Shown: piece after piece, positions 36,727 to 45,410 of the stretch
Layout of the letters: each line of letters opens with the position of its first letter
Numbering within the stretch: the stretch's first letter is position 1
Made by a program: the position numbers and the translations under genes
The notes under the pieces: model-generated
What the model was told of the DNA's origin: nothing
Seen by the model: the letters and a program-made list of their open reading frames with translations, nothing else
The model's database searches: none
From: JADGHX01 sp035760965
GTDB lineage: Bacteria > Pseudomonadota > Gammaproteobacteria > Steroidobacterales > Steroidobacteraceae
Length of the DNA: 64,000 bases
Direction: 5' to 3'
Assembly (NCBI GenBank): GCA_035760965.1
Contig: DASTRY010000035.1
Location: forward strand, 1 to 64,000

Positions 36727-38373
36727 ATGTCCGCATTCGAAATCGCACGCAACTGGGACACGATCGCCTCGGTCGCGACGCTCGGCACGAATCGCGGCGC
36801 GCCGCCGCTGGAGAAGCTGTGGCCGGCCGGCGCGACACCCGGCGCGACACCCGGCGCGACGCCCGGCACGAGTGCCGGCGCGGCCGAATCCGCACAGGCT
36901 CCCTTGCGCGCGGCGGCGGTCGACTCGGCAGTGCCCGAGCGCAGTCTGCTGCGTGTCGCGGCGATGAGCTATCTCGCGCAACTCTCTGGCGGGCGTATTC
37001 CCGCAGTCGACTTGCCTGCTGCCGATCCAGCCCCGGCATTACAAGCGCCCACGGTGAGCGAAAACGCAGCGTGGCGATTGGCTCGCATGCTCGCGGGCGA
37101 CCATCGCGAGCTCGTGCCCGAGTGGTTCTCGCTGGCCGCGCGCGCAGGCCGGGTGCTGCCTCCGCACTGGTTGCCGGTCGTGCTCGACGAGCTGACACCG
37201 CACGAGCGCGACGTCGCGGCCCCGGCGCTCGGCCCGCGCGCCGAATGGCTCGCGAAGCGCAATCCTGCATGGTCCGCCGTGGCGCCGACGAGCGCGCTTC
37301 CGCTCGATCGCTGGAACAACGGCACACTGCCCGAAAGGCGCGCCGCGCTCGCGATCCTGAGTGAGCAAGACCCCGCAGGCGCGCGCATCCTGCTCGAACG
37401 CAGCTGGCAAACCGAACCGCCGGAGGCGCGCGCGGCCTTCCTCCAAACACTGCTCGACGCCCCCGGACTCTCCGAGGCCGACGAGCCCTTCCTCGAATCG
37501 GCTCTCGACGACAAGCGCAAAGACGTGCGTCTCGCGGCAGTCGAGTGCCTCTGCCGCCTGCCCAACTCGGCGCACGCGAAGCGCAACCTCGCGCGGCTCG
37601 AGCCGCTCGTCACATTGACGGAACAGGGCTCCGGCCTACTGAGTCGACTGAGGAAGCGGCGCCTGGAAATCACGCTTCCCGAAGCGCTCGACAAGGCGAC
37701 CATTCGCGACGGCATCAACGTCAAGCCGCCCGCACAGCAGAAGATCGGCGAGCGCGCGTACTGGCTCATGCAGATGATCGCGCTGGCACCGCCGTCCCAC
37801 TGGTGCGAACGCTTCGCAAGCGATGTCGAGACGCTGATCGCCGCCGCACTGTCCACCGACTACGCGGTCGATCTGCTGCTCGCGTTTTCGAACGCGGCGA
37901 TCAGGCATCGCGATATCGCTTGGATTTCGGCACTGAGCGTGCAGTTGCTCGCGTTCTACGACCATGCCGAACACCAAGTCGCAGCTGCGCAAACGACGGC
38001 CGCGCTCGTCGCAGCCGCGCCGCCGGGCGAGCGCGATATGATCCTGCGCAAGCTCCTCGCGGCGAGTAACGCTCCGCAGTTCACCTTCCTGCAGGGCGCA
38101 GTGGCGGCAGCCGATTCGGAGTGGAGCGCGGAGACGACGCGCGTCGCCTGCGAACGCCTCCGCCAACGCATCCAGATGGGAGATGCCGAGTACACGCGCC
38201 CGCGCGACTCGCTCGCGCACTGGGGCTCGCGCGTCGAAGTCGTGACGGCGAGCCGCGCACTCGAAGAAATCATCGAGCGCGCCGGGAACAAATCACCCTG
38301 GCGCAACGCGCTCGAAACACTGCGCGACATCATCGAATTTCGCACCGCCATGAGGCAGGAGCTCTCGACGTGA
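36727..38373 (+). CDS. DUF5691 family protein
   Basis: A 548-residue mostly helical protein. The opening 'NWDTIASVATLGTNRGAPP' and the HEAT-like stretches ('LDDKRKDVRLAAVECLCRLP', 'NNGTLPERRAALAILSEQDP') fit DUF5691. A small in-frame repeat 'GATPGATPGATPGT' (12-bp units, nt 36832-36870) sits near residue 37. There is no enzymatic motif; the helical-repeat layout suggests a scaffold or substrate binder. Its stop overlaps the GTG start of the ATPase (GTGA). The family is known mainly from its constant company with SWIM, MoxR and VWA genes. Confidence 0.85.
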   Translation: MSAFEIARNWDTIASVATLGTNRGAPPLEKLWPAGATPGATPGATPGTSAGAAESAQAPLRAAAVDSAVPERSLLRVAAMSYLAQLSGGRIPAVDLPAADPAPALQAPTVSENAAWRLARMLAGDHRELVPEWFSLAARAGRVLPPHWLPVVLDELTPHERDVAAPALGPRAEWLAKRNPAWSAVAPTSALPLDRWNNGTLPERRAALAILSEQDPAGARILLERSWQTEPPEARAAFLQTLLDAPGLSEADEPFLESALDDKRKDVRLAAVECLCRLPNSAHAKRNLARLEPLVTLTEQGSGLLSRLRKRRLEITLPEALDKATIRDGINVKPPAQQKIGERAYWLMQMIALAPPSHWCERFASDVETLIAAALSTDYAVDLLLAFSNAAIRHRDIAWISALSVQLLAFYDHAEHQVAAAQTTAALVAAAPPGERDMILRKLLAASNAPQFTFLQGAVAAADSEWSAETTRVACERLRQRIQMGDAEYTRPRDSLAHWGSRVEVVTASRALEEIIERAGNKSPWRNALETLRDIIEFRTAMRQELST

Positions 38374-39461
38374 ACGAAGCCAGACCCGCCATCCAACGAC
38401 AACCGGCCGAGCAGCAGTTTGCAGACGAGCTCGAAGCGCTGGCGAAAGAAGACACGCGGCAGCGGCCGCCGCACTGGAAGCTCTCGCCCTGGGCCGTCGT
38501 GACCTACATCGTCGGCGGCAAGACGGAGAGCGGCGTGACGATCACGCCGAAGTACGTCGGGCAGCGCCGACTCATCGAGATCGCGGTTGCGACGCTCGCG
38601 ACCGATCGCGCACTGCTGCTGCTCGGGCTGCCGGGCACCGCGAAGAGCTGGGTGAGCGAGCATCTCGCTGCCGCGATCAGCGGCGATTCGACGCTGCTGG
38701 TTCAGGGCACCGCGGGTACCGCCGAGGAATCCATTCGATACAGCTGGAATTACGCGCTCCTGCTTGCGAAGGGCCCGACGCGCGAGGCGCTCGTGCCGAG
38801 CCCCATCATGCGTGCAATGGAATCCGGCGCGCTCGCGCGGCTCGAAGAGCTGACGCGCGTGCCGGCGGACGTGCAGGACACGCTCATCACGATCCTCTCC
38901 GAGCGAACGCTGCCCATACCGGAGCTGCGCACCGAGGTGCGTGCGCAGCGCGGCTTCAATGTCATCGCTACCGCGAACAACAAGGACCGCGGCGTGAACG
39001 AGATGTCGAGCGCGCTCAAGCGCCGCTTCAACACCGTGGTCTTGCCGACGCCGGAGACGCTGGAAGAAGAAGTGTCGATCGTGCAGATGCGTGTGGATGC
39101 GATCGGCAAGGCGCTCGAGCTGCCGGCGGAAGCGCCGGCGCTCGCTGAGATTCGCCGCATCGTGACGGTCTTTCGCGAGCTGCGCGAGGGCAAGACGGAG
39201 GACGGGAAGGCGAAGCTGAAATCGCCGAGCGGCACGCTCTCGACGGCCGAGGCGATCAGCGTGGTGAGCAACGGCATGGCGCTCGCCGGGCACTTCGGCG
39301 ACGGCGCGCTGACGGCGCACGACGTGGCATCCGGACTCGTCGGCGCGGTCGTGAAGGACCCTGTTCAGGACGGCATCGTCTGGCGCGAGTATCTGGAAAC
39401 GGTCGTGAAAGAGCGCGATGGCTGGAAGGACCTGTATCGCGCGTGCCGCGAGTTGCTGTGA
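38370..39461 (+). CDS. MoxR-type AAA+ ATPase
   Basis: A 363-residue ATPase. Walker A 'GLPGTAKS' is at residues 86-93. The Walker B position reads 'ALARLEELTR', a variant without the usual DE pair but with Glu. Sensor 1 is 'NVIATANNKDRGVNE' and the arginine finger 'SALKRRFNTVVLPTPE', all typical of MoxR/RavA-like proteins. MoxR ATPases act as chaperones that load metal or assemble complexes together with VWA proteins. The start is GTG at 38370, overlapping the DUF5691 stop, with AGGAG upstream. Between this gene and the next lie 239 bp with hairpins. Confidence 0.93.
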   Translation: MNEARPAIQRQPAEQQFADELEALAKEDTRQRPPHWKLSPWAVVTYIVGGKTESGVTITPKYVGQRRLIEIAVATLATDRALLLLGLPGTAKSWVSEHLAAAISGDSTLLVQGTAGTAEESIRYSWNYALLLAKGPTREALVPSPIMRAMESGALARLEELTRVPADVQDTLITILSERTLPIPELRTEVRAQRGFNVIATANNKDRGVNEMSSALKRRFNTVVLPTPETLEEEVSIVQMRVDAIGKALELPAEAPALAEIRRIVTVFRELREGKTEDGKAKLKSPSGTLSTAEAISVVSNGMALAGHFGDGALTAHDVASGLVGAVVKDPVQDGIVWREYLETVVKERDGWKDLYRACRELL

Positions 39462-39511
39462 TGGAGCGTATCGACGTCACGCGAGCTCGGGCGATGCCAA
39501 GCAGGGTGTCC

Positions 39512-39572
39512 AACCCGCGTGCGGGTGGCGACGGCGTTTCGCGGACGCGCTTTCGGCCGGCGCTGTCCGCGA
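39512..39572. repeat. Hairpin-forming repeat in the MoxR-DUF5682 gap (copy 1)
   Basis: acccgc-gt-gcgggt (39513-39526) is a perfect hairpin. A second inverted repeat follows, cgcggacgcgc with gcgctgtccgcg (about 39540-39572). The first part, from aacccgcg to ggacgcg, resembles the sequence at 41941-41984 in the next gap of the same cluster. The 39462-39700 interval has no convincing gene: a 74-codon frame opens by a TGATG overlap with the ATPase stop, but its composition is unlike a protein and it covers the hairpins. Confidence 0.55.
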
Positions 39573-39700
39573 GCTACGCAACTGCGCAGCCCGCACTGGG
39601 ATGCGCGCCGTCGACAATCAGTTGGCGGATCCGGGCAACAAGTTCGTCGCTGCAGCGGCGCACCGGCGCGCTGAGCTCGAGGTAGGCAGGCACTAACGCG

Positions 39701-41926
39701 ATGGCACTGGAAGGCGTACGACTGTTCGGCGTGCGGCATCACGGTCCGGGCTCGGCCCGCAGCCTCGTGCACGCGCTCGAATCCTACGCGCCGCAAGCCG
39801 TGCTGATCGAAGGTCCGCCGGACGCGAACGAACTGCTGCCCCTCGCATCCCACGCGGGGCTCGAGCCGCCGGTCGCACTGTTGGTGTTCGCACCGGAGGC
39901 GCCGAGCAAGGCCGTGCTCTATCCGTTCGCGCGCTTCTCGCCGGAGTGGCAGGCCATCCAGTTCGCGCTCGCACGCGGCCTCGACGTGCGCTTCATCGAT
40001 CTGCCGCACACATTCCGGCTCGCAGACACACAGGAACAAAGCGACGACTCGTCAGCGGCACAGACGCCGGCGCGCGCCGATCCACTCGCGCCGATGGCGA
40101 TGGCCGCGGGCTACGGCGACACCGAGCGCTGGTGGGATCACCTCGTCGAATCGCGCCAGGGCAACGATCTCGAGGTGTTCGACGCTATTCACGAGATGAT
40201 GAGCGCGCTGCGCGCAGAGCTCGCGTTGCCACCGTCCAAGACGGAGGAACGCCGCGAGGCCTTCATGCGCAAGAGCATCCGCGCCGCGAAGGACGAGGGC
40301 TTCGAGCGAATCGCGGTGGTTTGCGGCGCGTACCACACCCCGGCGCTGGCCGACATGCCGCCGATCAAGCACGACAACGAGTTGCTGCGCGGCTTGCCGA
40401 AAGTGAAGACGAGCGCGGCGTGGGTGCCGTGGTCCTACGAGCGGTTGTCATACGCGTCCGGCTACGGGGCCGGTATCGAATCGCCCGCGTGGTACGAGCT
40501 GCTGTGGGACAAGCGCGCGGCGCTCGGCTCGGAGTGGGTGACGCGCGCGGCGCGGCTGCTTCGAAAAGAGGACGTGCCCGCATCATCCGCGCACGTCATC
40601 GAAGCGTGCCGCCTCGCCGATGCGCTCGCGGCTGTGCGCGGGCGGCCCGTGCCCGGGCTCGCCGAATACAACGACGCGACGGTGGCAGTGCTCGGCGCCG
40701 GCGACGCGGTCAATCTCAAGCTGATCGAGCGGCGTTGGCACTTCGATGCGCGTCTCGGCAAGGTGCCCGAAGACTTTCCGGCGGCACCGCTGCAGAAGGA
40801 CCTGATGGCCTTGCAGAAGCGCCTACGCATGCCGCCCGCCGCCGAGGAGAAGACGCTCGATCTCGACCTGCGCGAGCCGATGGCGCGCGAACGCAGTCAC
40901 ATGCTGCGGCGGCTGCGCATTCTCGGCGTGGAGTGGGGCAAGCTCGCGCCGCATGCGGCGATGGGGAAGGGGACGTTCCATGAGCTCTGGCAGGTGCGCT
41001 GGGAGCCGGAGTTCTCCGTCACGCTGATCGAAGCGAGCCGGCACGGACACACCTTGGAGCAAGCGGCGGCCGCGGTGCTGGCCGAGAAGTCGGCGAGTGC
41101 GGAGCGACTTTCTGAGCTCGTCGAGCTGCTCGACGATGCGCTGTTCGCCGATCTCGCCGACGCGATCCAGCCGCTGGTCGGCGCCATCGAGCGGCGGGCC
41201 GCGGCGCAGGCGGATGTGCTGCAGCTTCTCGAGGCGGTGCCGCGGCTCGTGAGCGTCTACCGCTACGGAAACGTGAGGCAGACCGATGTCGCGCTCGTCG
41301 GCGAGATTCTCAGCACGATGGTGCCGCGCGTGCTGATCGGATTGCCTCCGGCAGCGGCGCACATCGATGCGGATGCGGCGCGCGAGGTGTGGAATCGCAT
41401 GATCTCCGCGGATCAAGCGTTCACCGCGCTCGGGAATGCGGAGTTCATTCAAGGCTGGCGAGACTGCCTTGCGCGCCTCACATCGAGCGAATCGACGCAT
41501 CCGCTGCTCGCCGGCTATGCGTCGAGGCTCCTCTACGATGCACAGGTGATCGATTTCGAGACGCTGGCGCGGGCGCTCTCGCAAGCGCTCTCGATCGGCA
41601 ACGCGCCGGAAGTGGGGGCGAGTTGGGTGGAAGGGTTGCTGAGCGGCAGCGGCACGCTGTTGATCCACGACGATCGCCTGCGCGAAGTGCTCGACGCGTG
41701 GATTCGCGACGTTTCGGAGGAGCATTTCGTTCGCGTCTTGCCGCTCTTGCGGCGGACGTTTGCGCAGTTCTCGCACGGCGAGCGACGCGTGCTCGGCGAG
41801 CGGTTGCGAAGCAAGCACACGGGTTCCGCTCCGGTCGCCGCAGCGGTCGGGGAGTTCGATGAAGCCGCAGCGGGAGCGCTGATGCCGGTGCTGGCGCTGA
41901 TCTGGAGTGAGGAGTCCAAGTCGTGA
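39701..41926 (+). CDS. DUF5682 family protein
   Basis: A 741-residue protein with the family opening 'LFGVRHHGPGSARSLVHALE' then 'APQAVLIEGPPDANELLPL'. The His-His near the start followed by a strand ending in Glu-Gly-Pro, and the later 'IAVVCGAYHTPAL' with another His, recall the ChaN/TraB-PrgY/erythromycin-esterase superfamily, where such His and Glu residues form a metal or catalytic site. That link is my inference. The C-terminal two-thirds are helical. It is the fourth gene of the SWIM-DUF5691-MoxR-DUF5682-VWA run. No signal peptide, so it acts in the cytoplasm. Confidence 0.87.
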   Translation: MALEGVRLFGVRHHGPGSARSLVHALESYAPQAVLIEGPPDANELLPLASHAGLEPPVALLVFAPEAPSKAVLYPFARFSPEWQAIQFALARGLDVRFIDLPHTFRLADTQEQSDDSSAAQTPARADPLAPMAMAAGYGDTERWWDHLVESRQGNDLEVFDAIHEMMSALRAELALPPSKTEERREAFMRKSIRAAKDEGFERIAVVCGAYHTPALADMPPIKHDNELLRGLPKVKTSAAWVPWSYERLSYASGYGAGIESPAWYELLWDKRAALGSEWVTRAARLLRKEDVPASSAHVIEACRLADALAAVRGRPVPGLAEYNDATVAVLGAGDAVNLKLIERRWHFDARLGKVPEDFPAAPLQKDLMALQKRLRMPPAAEEKTLDLDLREPMARERSHMLRRLRILGVEWGKLAPHAAMGKGTFHELWQVRWEPEFSVTLIEASRHGHTLEQAAAAVLAEKSASAERLSELVELLDDALFADLADAIQPLVGAIERRAAAQADVLQLLEAVPRLVSVYRYGNVRQTDVALVGEILSTMVPRVLIGLPPAAAHIDADAAREVWNRMISADQAFTALGNAEFIQGWRDCLARLTSSESTHPLLAGYASRLLYDAQVIDFETLARALSQALSIGNAPEVGASWVEGLLSGSGTLLIHDDRLREVLDAWIRDVSEEHFVRVLPLLRRTFAQFSHGERRVLGERLRSKHTGSAPVAAAVGEFDEAAAGALMPVLALIWSEESKS

Positions 41927-41940
41927 CGTGCATATCCGGA

Positions 41941-41984
41941 AACCCGCGAGCGGGCGCGACCTCGCGCACGGACGCGAGCTGCCG
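41941..41984. repeat. Hairpin-forming repeat in the DUF5682-VWA gap (copy 2)
   Basis: cccgc-ga-gcggg (41943-41954) forms a hairpin, and the stretch aacccgcgagcgggcgcgac continuing to cggacgcgagct resembles the repeat at 39512-39555. Each of the two larger gaps of the five-gene cluster therefore carries a similar element. They may be REP-like elements or RNA processing or attenuation signals that tune expression between the modules. The 41927-42131 interval has no convincing gene. Confidence 0.5.
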
Positions 41985-42131
41985 CTTATCAGACGCATGC
42001 ACCGCCGGGGCACGCGAGACGAGGAAGCTGGCAGCGTGGCGGCTTGACCATTCCTCATCCGCCGCTACCGACAGAGGCCGCGCCGCGTGCACGTTTGCGT
42101 TCGGCGACGCATCCATCGCGGGTTTCTCACC

Positions 42132-43259
42132 ATGATCCCCGACGACGAAGCCGCGCGGCGCTGGCGCCTGGTGCTCGGCGGCGAGCAAGCCGACGGCATC
42201 GGCTTCTCACTCAGCGGCAAAGATCTCGCGATGGATCGCGCGCTGCGCGCACTCTACGACTCGGATCGGCGCGGCGGGCTCGATAGCTCGCAGCCGAGCG
42301 TGGCGCGCTGGCTCGGAGACATCCGCGAATATTTCCCGTCGAGCGTCGTGCAAGTGATGCAGCGGGACGCCTTCGAACGGCTCGACATGCGCCGCATGCT
42401 CATGGAACCGGAGATGCTCGAAGCACTGCAGCCTGACGTGCATCTCGTCGCCGATCTCATCGCCATGGCCGGCAGCATTCCCGCCAAGACGCGCGAGACG
42501 GCGCGGCAGGTCGTGCGTCGCGTGGTGGACGAGCTGATGAGGCGGCTTGCTGAGCCCATGCGGCAAGCAGTGAACGGCGCGCTCAATCGCGCCGTGCGCA
42601 ATCGTCGACCGCGCCACAACGACATCGACTGGCCTCGCACCATTCGCGCCAATCTCAAGAACTTCCAGCCGAGCTACAACACGATCATTCCCGAGGTGCG
42701 CATCGGTTACGGCCGGCGGCGCCAGTCGATGCGGCACATCATCCTATGCATCGATCAGAGCGGGTCGATGGCCGCGAGCGTCGTGTACTCGGCGATTTTC
42801 GGTGCCGTGCTGGCGACGATGCCGGCAGTGGATACGTCGCTCGTCGTTTTCGATACGTCCGTCGTCGATCTCACGGACGAGCTCGACGATCCGATCGATC
42901 TGCTGTTCTCGACGCAGCTCGGCGGCGGCACCGACATCAACCGCGCCGTCGCGTATTGTCAGCAGCTCGTGCGCGCCCCGTACGAGACGATCTTCGTGCT
43001 CATCAGCGATCTGTACGAAGGCGGCGTCGAGGCGGAATTCATGAAGCGTGCCACGTCGCTCGTTGCCTCGGGCGTTCAGTTCATCACGCTGCTCGCGCTG
43101 AGCGACGAGGGCGCGCCGAGCTTCAACGCGCCGCTCGCCGCGCAACTCGCGACGCTTGGGGTGCCGGCCTTCGCCTGCACGCCCGATCGATTTCCGGAGC
43201 TGATGGCCGCGGCGATTCAGCGCACCGATCTGCGCGATTGGGTGGCGAAGAACGCGTGA
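42132..43259 (+). CDS. VWA-domain protein, partner of the MoxR ATPase
   Basis: A 375-residue protein. Residues 1-195 are helical ('VVDELMRRLAEPMRQAVNGA'). The VWA domain from about 200 has a complete MIDAS: 'CIDQSGSM' (Asp208, Ser210, Ser212) and 'LGGGTDINRAV' (Thr and Asp). No signal or membrane helix is seen, so it is cytoplasmic. MoxR-VWA pairs work as chaperone/adaptor systems, the VWA protein presenting substrate through its metal site. It is the fifth and last gene of the cluster. I chose ATG 42132; an upstream in-frame ATG at 42087 would add 15 residues of unlikely sequence. Confidence 0.92.
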   Translation: MIPDDEAARRWRLVLGGEQADGIGFSLSGKDLAMDRALRALYDSDRRGGLDSSQPSVARWLGDIREYFPSSVVQVMQRDAFERLDMRRMLMEPEMLEALQPDVHLVADLIAMAGSIPAKTRETARQVVRRVVDELMRRLAEPMRQAVNGALNRAVRNRRPRHNDIDWPRTIRANLKNFQPSYNTIIPEVRIGYGRRRQSMRHIILCIDQSGSMAASVVYSAIFGAVLATMPAVDTSLVVFDTSVVDLTDELDDPIDLLFSTQLGGGTDINRAVAYCQQLVRAPYETIFVLISDLYEGGVEAEFMKRATSLVASGVQFITLLALSDEGAPSFNAPLAAQLATLGVPAFACTPDRFPELMAAAIQRTDLRDWVAKNA

Positions 43260-43305
43260 GGCGTGCGTTGCGCGGTTGGCGCGCGACGATGTCGGCGCCC
43301 GGCCG

Positions 43306-43395
43306 CTCGAATCAGAGCGCGGGCTCGAATCAGAGCGCGGGCTCGAATCAGTGCGTGGGTCGAATCACTGTGGGGGATCGAATCACTGCGCGGGC
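43306..43395. repeat. 18-bp tandem repeat, five copies
   Basis: Five exact-length units of (c/t)tcgaatca(g/c)(a/t)g(c/t)g(c/t)ggg-type sequence start at 43306, 43324, 43342, 43360 and 43378. The first two are identical and later ones diverge. The array fills the gap between the VWA gene and the convergent secreted-protein gene, and the last unit contains that gene's stop codon (43383-43385), so the repeat encodes its final residues. Confidence 0.85.
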
Positions 43396-44507
43396 TTCTG
43401 CCCCGTCTCGAGGATCGCCTGGATCTTTCCGTCCGGCCCGACCGGGTTGCGATTGTTCTCGCACACGTACGGCAGCAGCTTGAAGTCCGGTGGCGCGCGT
43501 TTGAACGTCTTGGTGACGGTCCACGGCTTCGTGAACGCCACGGGATCGACGAGCGTGATCTCATCGCGCAGCGTGTCGTCATCGGCGAGCCAGATGCGCT
43601 CGTACGCGATCATCTTGTCGCTCTTCGGCAGGCCGGAGGACTCGAGGTTCGTGTCCGCGCGGAAGCCGTACGCTGTGGAGACGAGAATGTCGCCTTCCCA
43701 GTGCCCCGCCGCTTCCCCGTTGAACGACGGCTCGGGGTCTTCGGGCAGCGGGCGGCCGTCCGTGAAGATGCGGCGCACTTGCTCGAGCCATTCGCCGTAG
43801 ATCATCACGCGATCGGGGCCCATGGTGATCTCCATCGGGTACGTCATCGTCATGATGCGCGGCATGCCGGGCGGCAGGCAGGACGCAGCGACGGTGTCGC
43901 CCGTCGGATGACCTGCGGCGGCGTTGGCGAGGTGCTGCTGGAAGATCTTCGCGTACGCCGGTGTGAGCGGCGGATTCTGCGCGGCACCGGGAGGCACGCC
44001 GGGCGTCCAGCCGATGCCGCCCTGGTTGATCCAGATGCCGCTGAAGTCGCGGCGATTCTTCGGGCGGTACGGCTTCGTGCCCCAGTTGGGGTCGACGGGC
44101 TGAGTTTTCGCGGCGCCGGCGAACGTGGTGGGGAGCTTCGACGCGTCGCGCGGCGGGGCTTGGACGCCTCGTTTGAGATCGAGGTCGACGGGGCGACCGA
44201 TCAGGTCCTTCGCGGCGGCAGAAGGTTCGCGCGTGGAGGCGGATGAAGGCGGGCTGGCTGCGGCTGTCGAGGCCGCTGCGGCTGTCGCGGGCGATGCGGC
44301 TGTCGCGGGCGTTTGGGTCGCCGAGGGCGTTGTGGCTGGCGAATGCGCTGAGCGCGCAGACACTGCGGGCGCCGGCCTCGCTGCGGCCGGCGTTCTCGCC
44401 GAGGTGATGGGTTCCGCGGCATATCCCACCCGCGCAGCGCCCACGCTCATCGCGAGCCCCACTCCGATCGCGACGATCGTGCCGCTGCCACGCTTGATGA
44501 TCCCCAT
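43383..44507 (-). CDS. Secreted protein of unknown function with Ala/Thr/Pro-rich linker
   Basis: A 374-residue exported protein (signal 'TIVAIGVGLAMSVGAARVGY...AEP'). Residues about 35-95 are a low-complexity Ala/Ser/Thr/Pro linker with short repeats ('SATQTPATAASPATAAAAS'). The folded part begins 'KNRRDFSGIWINQGGIGWTP' and contains 'PMEITMGPDRVMIYGEWLEQ', 'HWEGDILVSTAYGFRADTNL' and 'KLLPYVCENNRNPVGPDGKI'. The 'DFSGIW...' to 'W-E-G-D-x-L-V-x-x-T' pattern is common in a family of secreted proteins of Gammaproteobacteria without known function. GGGGGAG precedes ATG 44507. The C-terminus runs into the 18-bp repeat. Confidence 0.78.
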   Translation of the reverse strand: MGIIKRGSGTIVAIGVGLAMSVGAARVGYAAEPITSARTPAAARPAPAVSARSAHSPATTPSATQTPATAASPATAAAASTAAASPPSSASTREPSAAAKDLIGRPVDLDLKRGVQAPPRDASKLPTTFAGAAKTQPVDPNWGTKPYRPKNRRDFSGIWINQGGIGWTPGVPPGAAQNPPLTPAYAKIFQQHLANAAAGHPTGDTVAASCLPPGMPRIMTMTYPMEITMGPDRVMIYGEWLEQVRRIFTDGRPLPEDPEPSFNGEAAGHWEGDILVSTAYGFRADTNLESSGLPKSDKMIAYERIWLADDDTLRDEITLVDPVAFTKPWTVTKTFKRAPPDFKLLPYVCENNRNPVGPDGKIQAILETGQKPAQ

Positions 44508-44597
44508 AGTGCTCCCCCTGCGAGCTCGTTCTTCGTCTCGGTTGCACAGCCTTGCCCGGGGCCGCATTCTTCGCAAGCTGATCCGCGGAGCATGTTC

Positions 44598-44921
44598 ATG
44601 GCCGTACCTTGGGCGCAAATCGTTCGTTTCATGCCGACGATCATCGAAGTGTCGTCGGAGCTCTTGAAGCGCACGCGACGGTCCCCGTCGAAGGAGGTGG
44701 CGGCGAATGGCACGGTGGTCCCGAATCTCGAGAGCCGCGTGGCGGCGCTGGAGGACACCGAGCGGCGCGCAGCGGAGCTGGATGCGCAGATGGCGGAGCA
44801 GCTCAATCACATCACGCGGGCGGTAACGGCCCTTCATGCGCAGAATCGGCGGCAGACGTGGATATTGATCGCGACGGGCGTGGTCGCCGTCGCCGCGCTG
44901 ATCGTGGCGCTGGTTCGGTAG
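44598..44921 (+). CDS. Small coiled-coil protein with C-terminal membrane helix
   Basis: A 107-residue protein. An amphipathic N-terminus ('FMPTIIEVSSELLKRTRRSP') is followed by a heptad-rich coiled coil ('LESRVAALEDTERRAAELDA', 'QMAEQLNHITRAVTALHAQN') and a final hydrophobic helix 'ILIATGVVAVAALIVALV'. It should be tail-anchored in the inner membrane. GGAG sits seven bases ahead of ATG 44598; the ATG at 44592 is too close to it. No family recognised. The topology (coiled coil then C-terminal helix) resembles the two paralogues at 55855 and 56988, but the sequences do not match. Confidence 0.65.
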   Translation: MAVPWAQIVRFMPTIIEVSSELLKRTRRSPSKEVAANGTVVPNLESRVAALEDTERRAAELDAQMAEQLNHITRAVTALHAQNRRQTWILIATGVVAVAALIVALVR

Positions 44922-45169
44922 AGCGGCGCGTGTGCCGCGGCGCTCGTCGGTGAGCCGACGGGTCTGGCGCGTTGCGGGTTCGACGGGTGGGTGAGCGCGC
45001 TTCGATACACATCGCAAGCGATACGTGGCGCTGGTCTCGTGGGGCGGGTAGGTGCGGCCGCCGCGCTCATCGCCAGCGATGTCTCGCGGGAGCGGATGCT
45101 GGTTCGGCCGGCGGGTGAATGTGCCGCGACGCTCGTCGCGAGGGGACGAGCCCCGCCCGGCCGCGTCGC

Positions 45170-45289
45170 TTATGGCTTCAGCAGCCGCATCCGCGTCCTG
45201 CCGCGCCGGCTATCGCGGATCGCCAGCGCAAAGCCGAGCGTGCTGGCCGAGCCGAGCATCAAGAAGAACGAAACGATGTCGAGTGCCAT
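45170..45289 (-). CDS. 39-residue single-helix membrane protein
   Basis: A short frame with a very good GGAGG site six bases before ATG 45289. The peptide has one hydrophobic helix ('DIVSFFLMLGSASTLGFALA') followed by a basic tail ('RDSRRGRTRMRLLKP'), so the tail should stay cytoplasmic. No family recognised. It is divergent from the DUF3465 gene (121 bp). The interval 44922-45169 downstream holds only degenerate GC-rich repeats around the word gtgccgcg-cgctcgtc. Confidence 0.55.
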   Translation of the reverse strand: MALDIVSFFLMLGSASTLGFALAIRDSRRGRTRMRLLKP

Positions 45290-45410
45290 GTGCGTCCTCC
45301 CAGCGGGCTGAATGGGCCCGTTTCCTCTGGGGCATACTCTGTACGGTGGCGCGCCCCGGACGGATTCACGGGGCGGGTCGGGTAAGGGCGCTCTCAACAG
45401 GTAGGTCCCC

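Noticed and set aside
39461..39685. A 74-codon frame starting by TGATG overlap with the MoxR stop
   Set aside because: Low-complexity Arg/Ser/Ala composition and complete overlap with hairpin repeats; the similar motif in the next gap is explained by the shared hairpin, not by a protein family.
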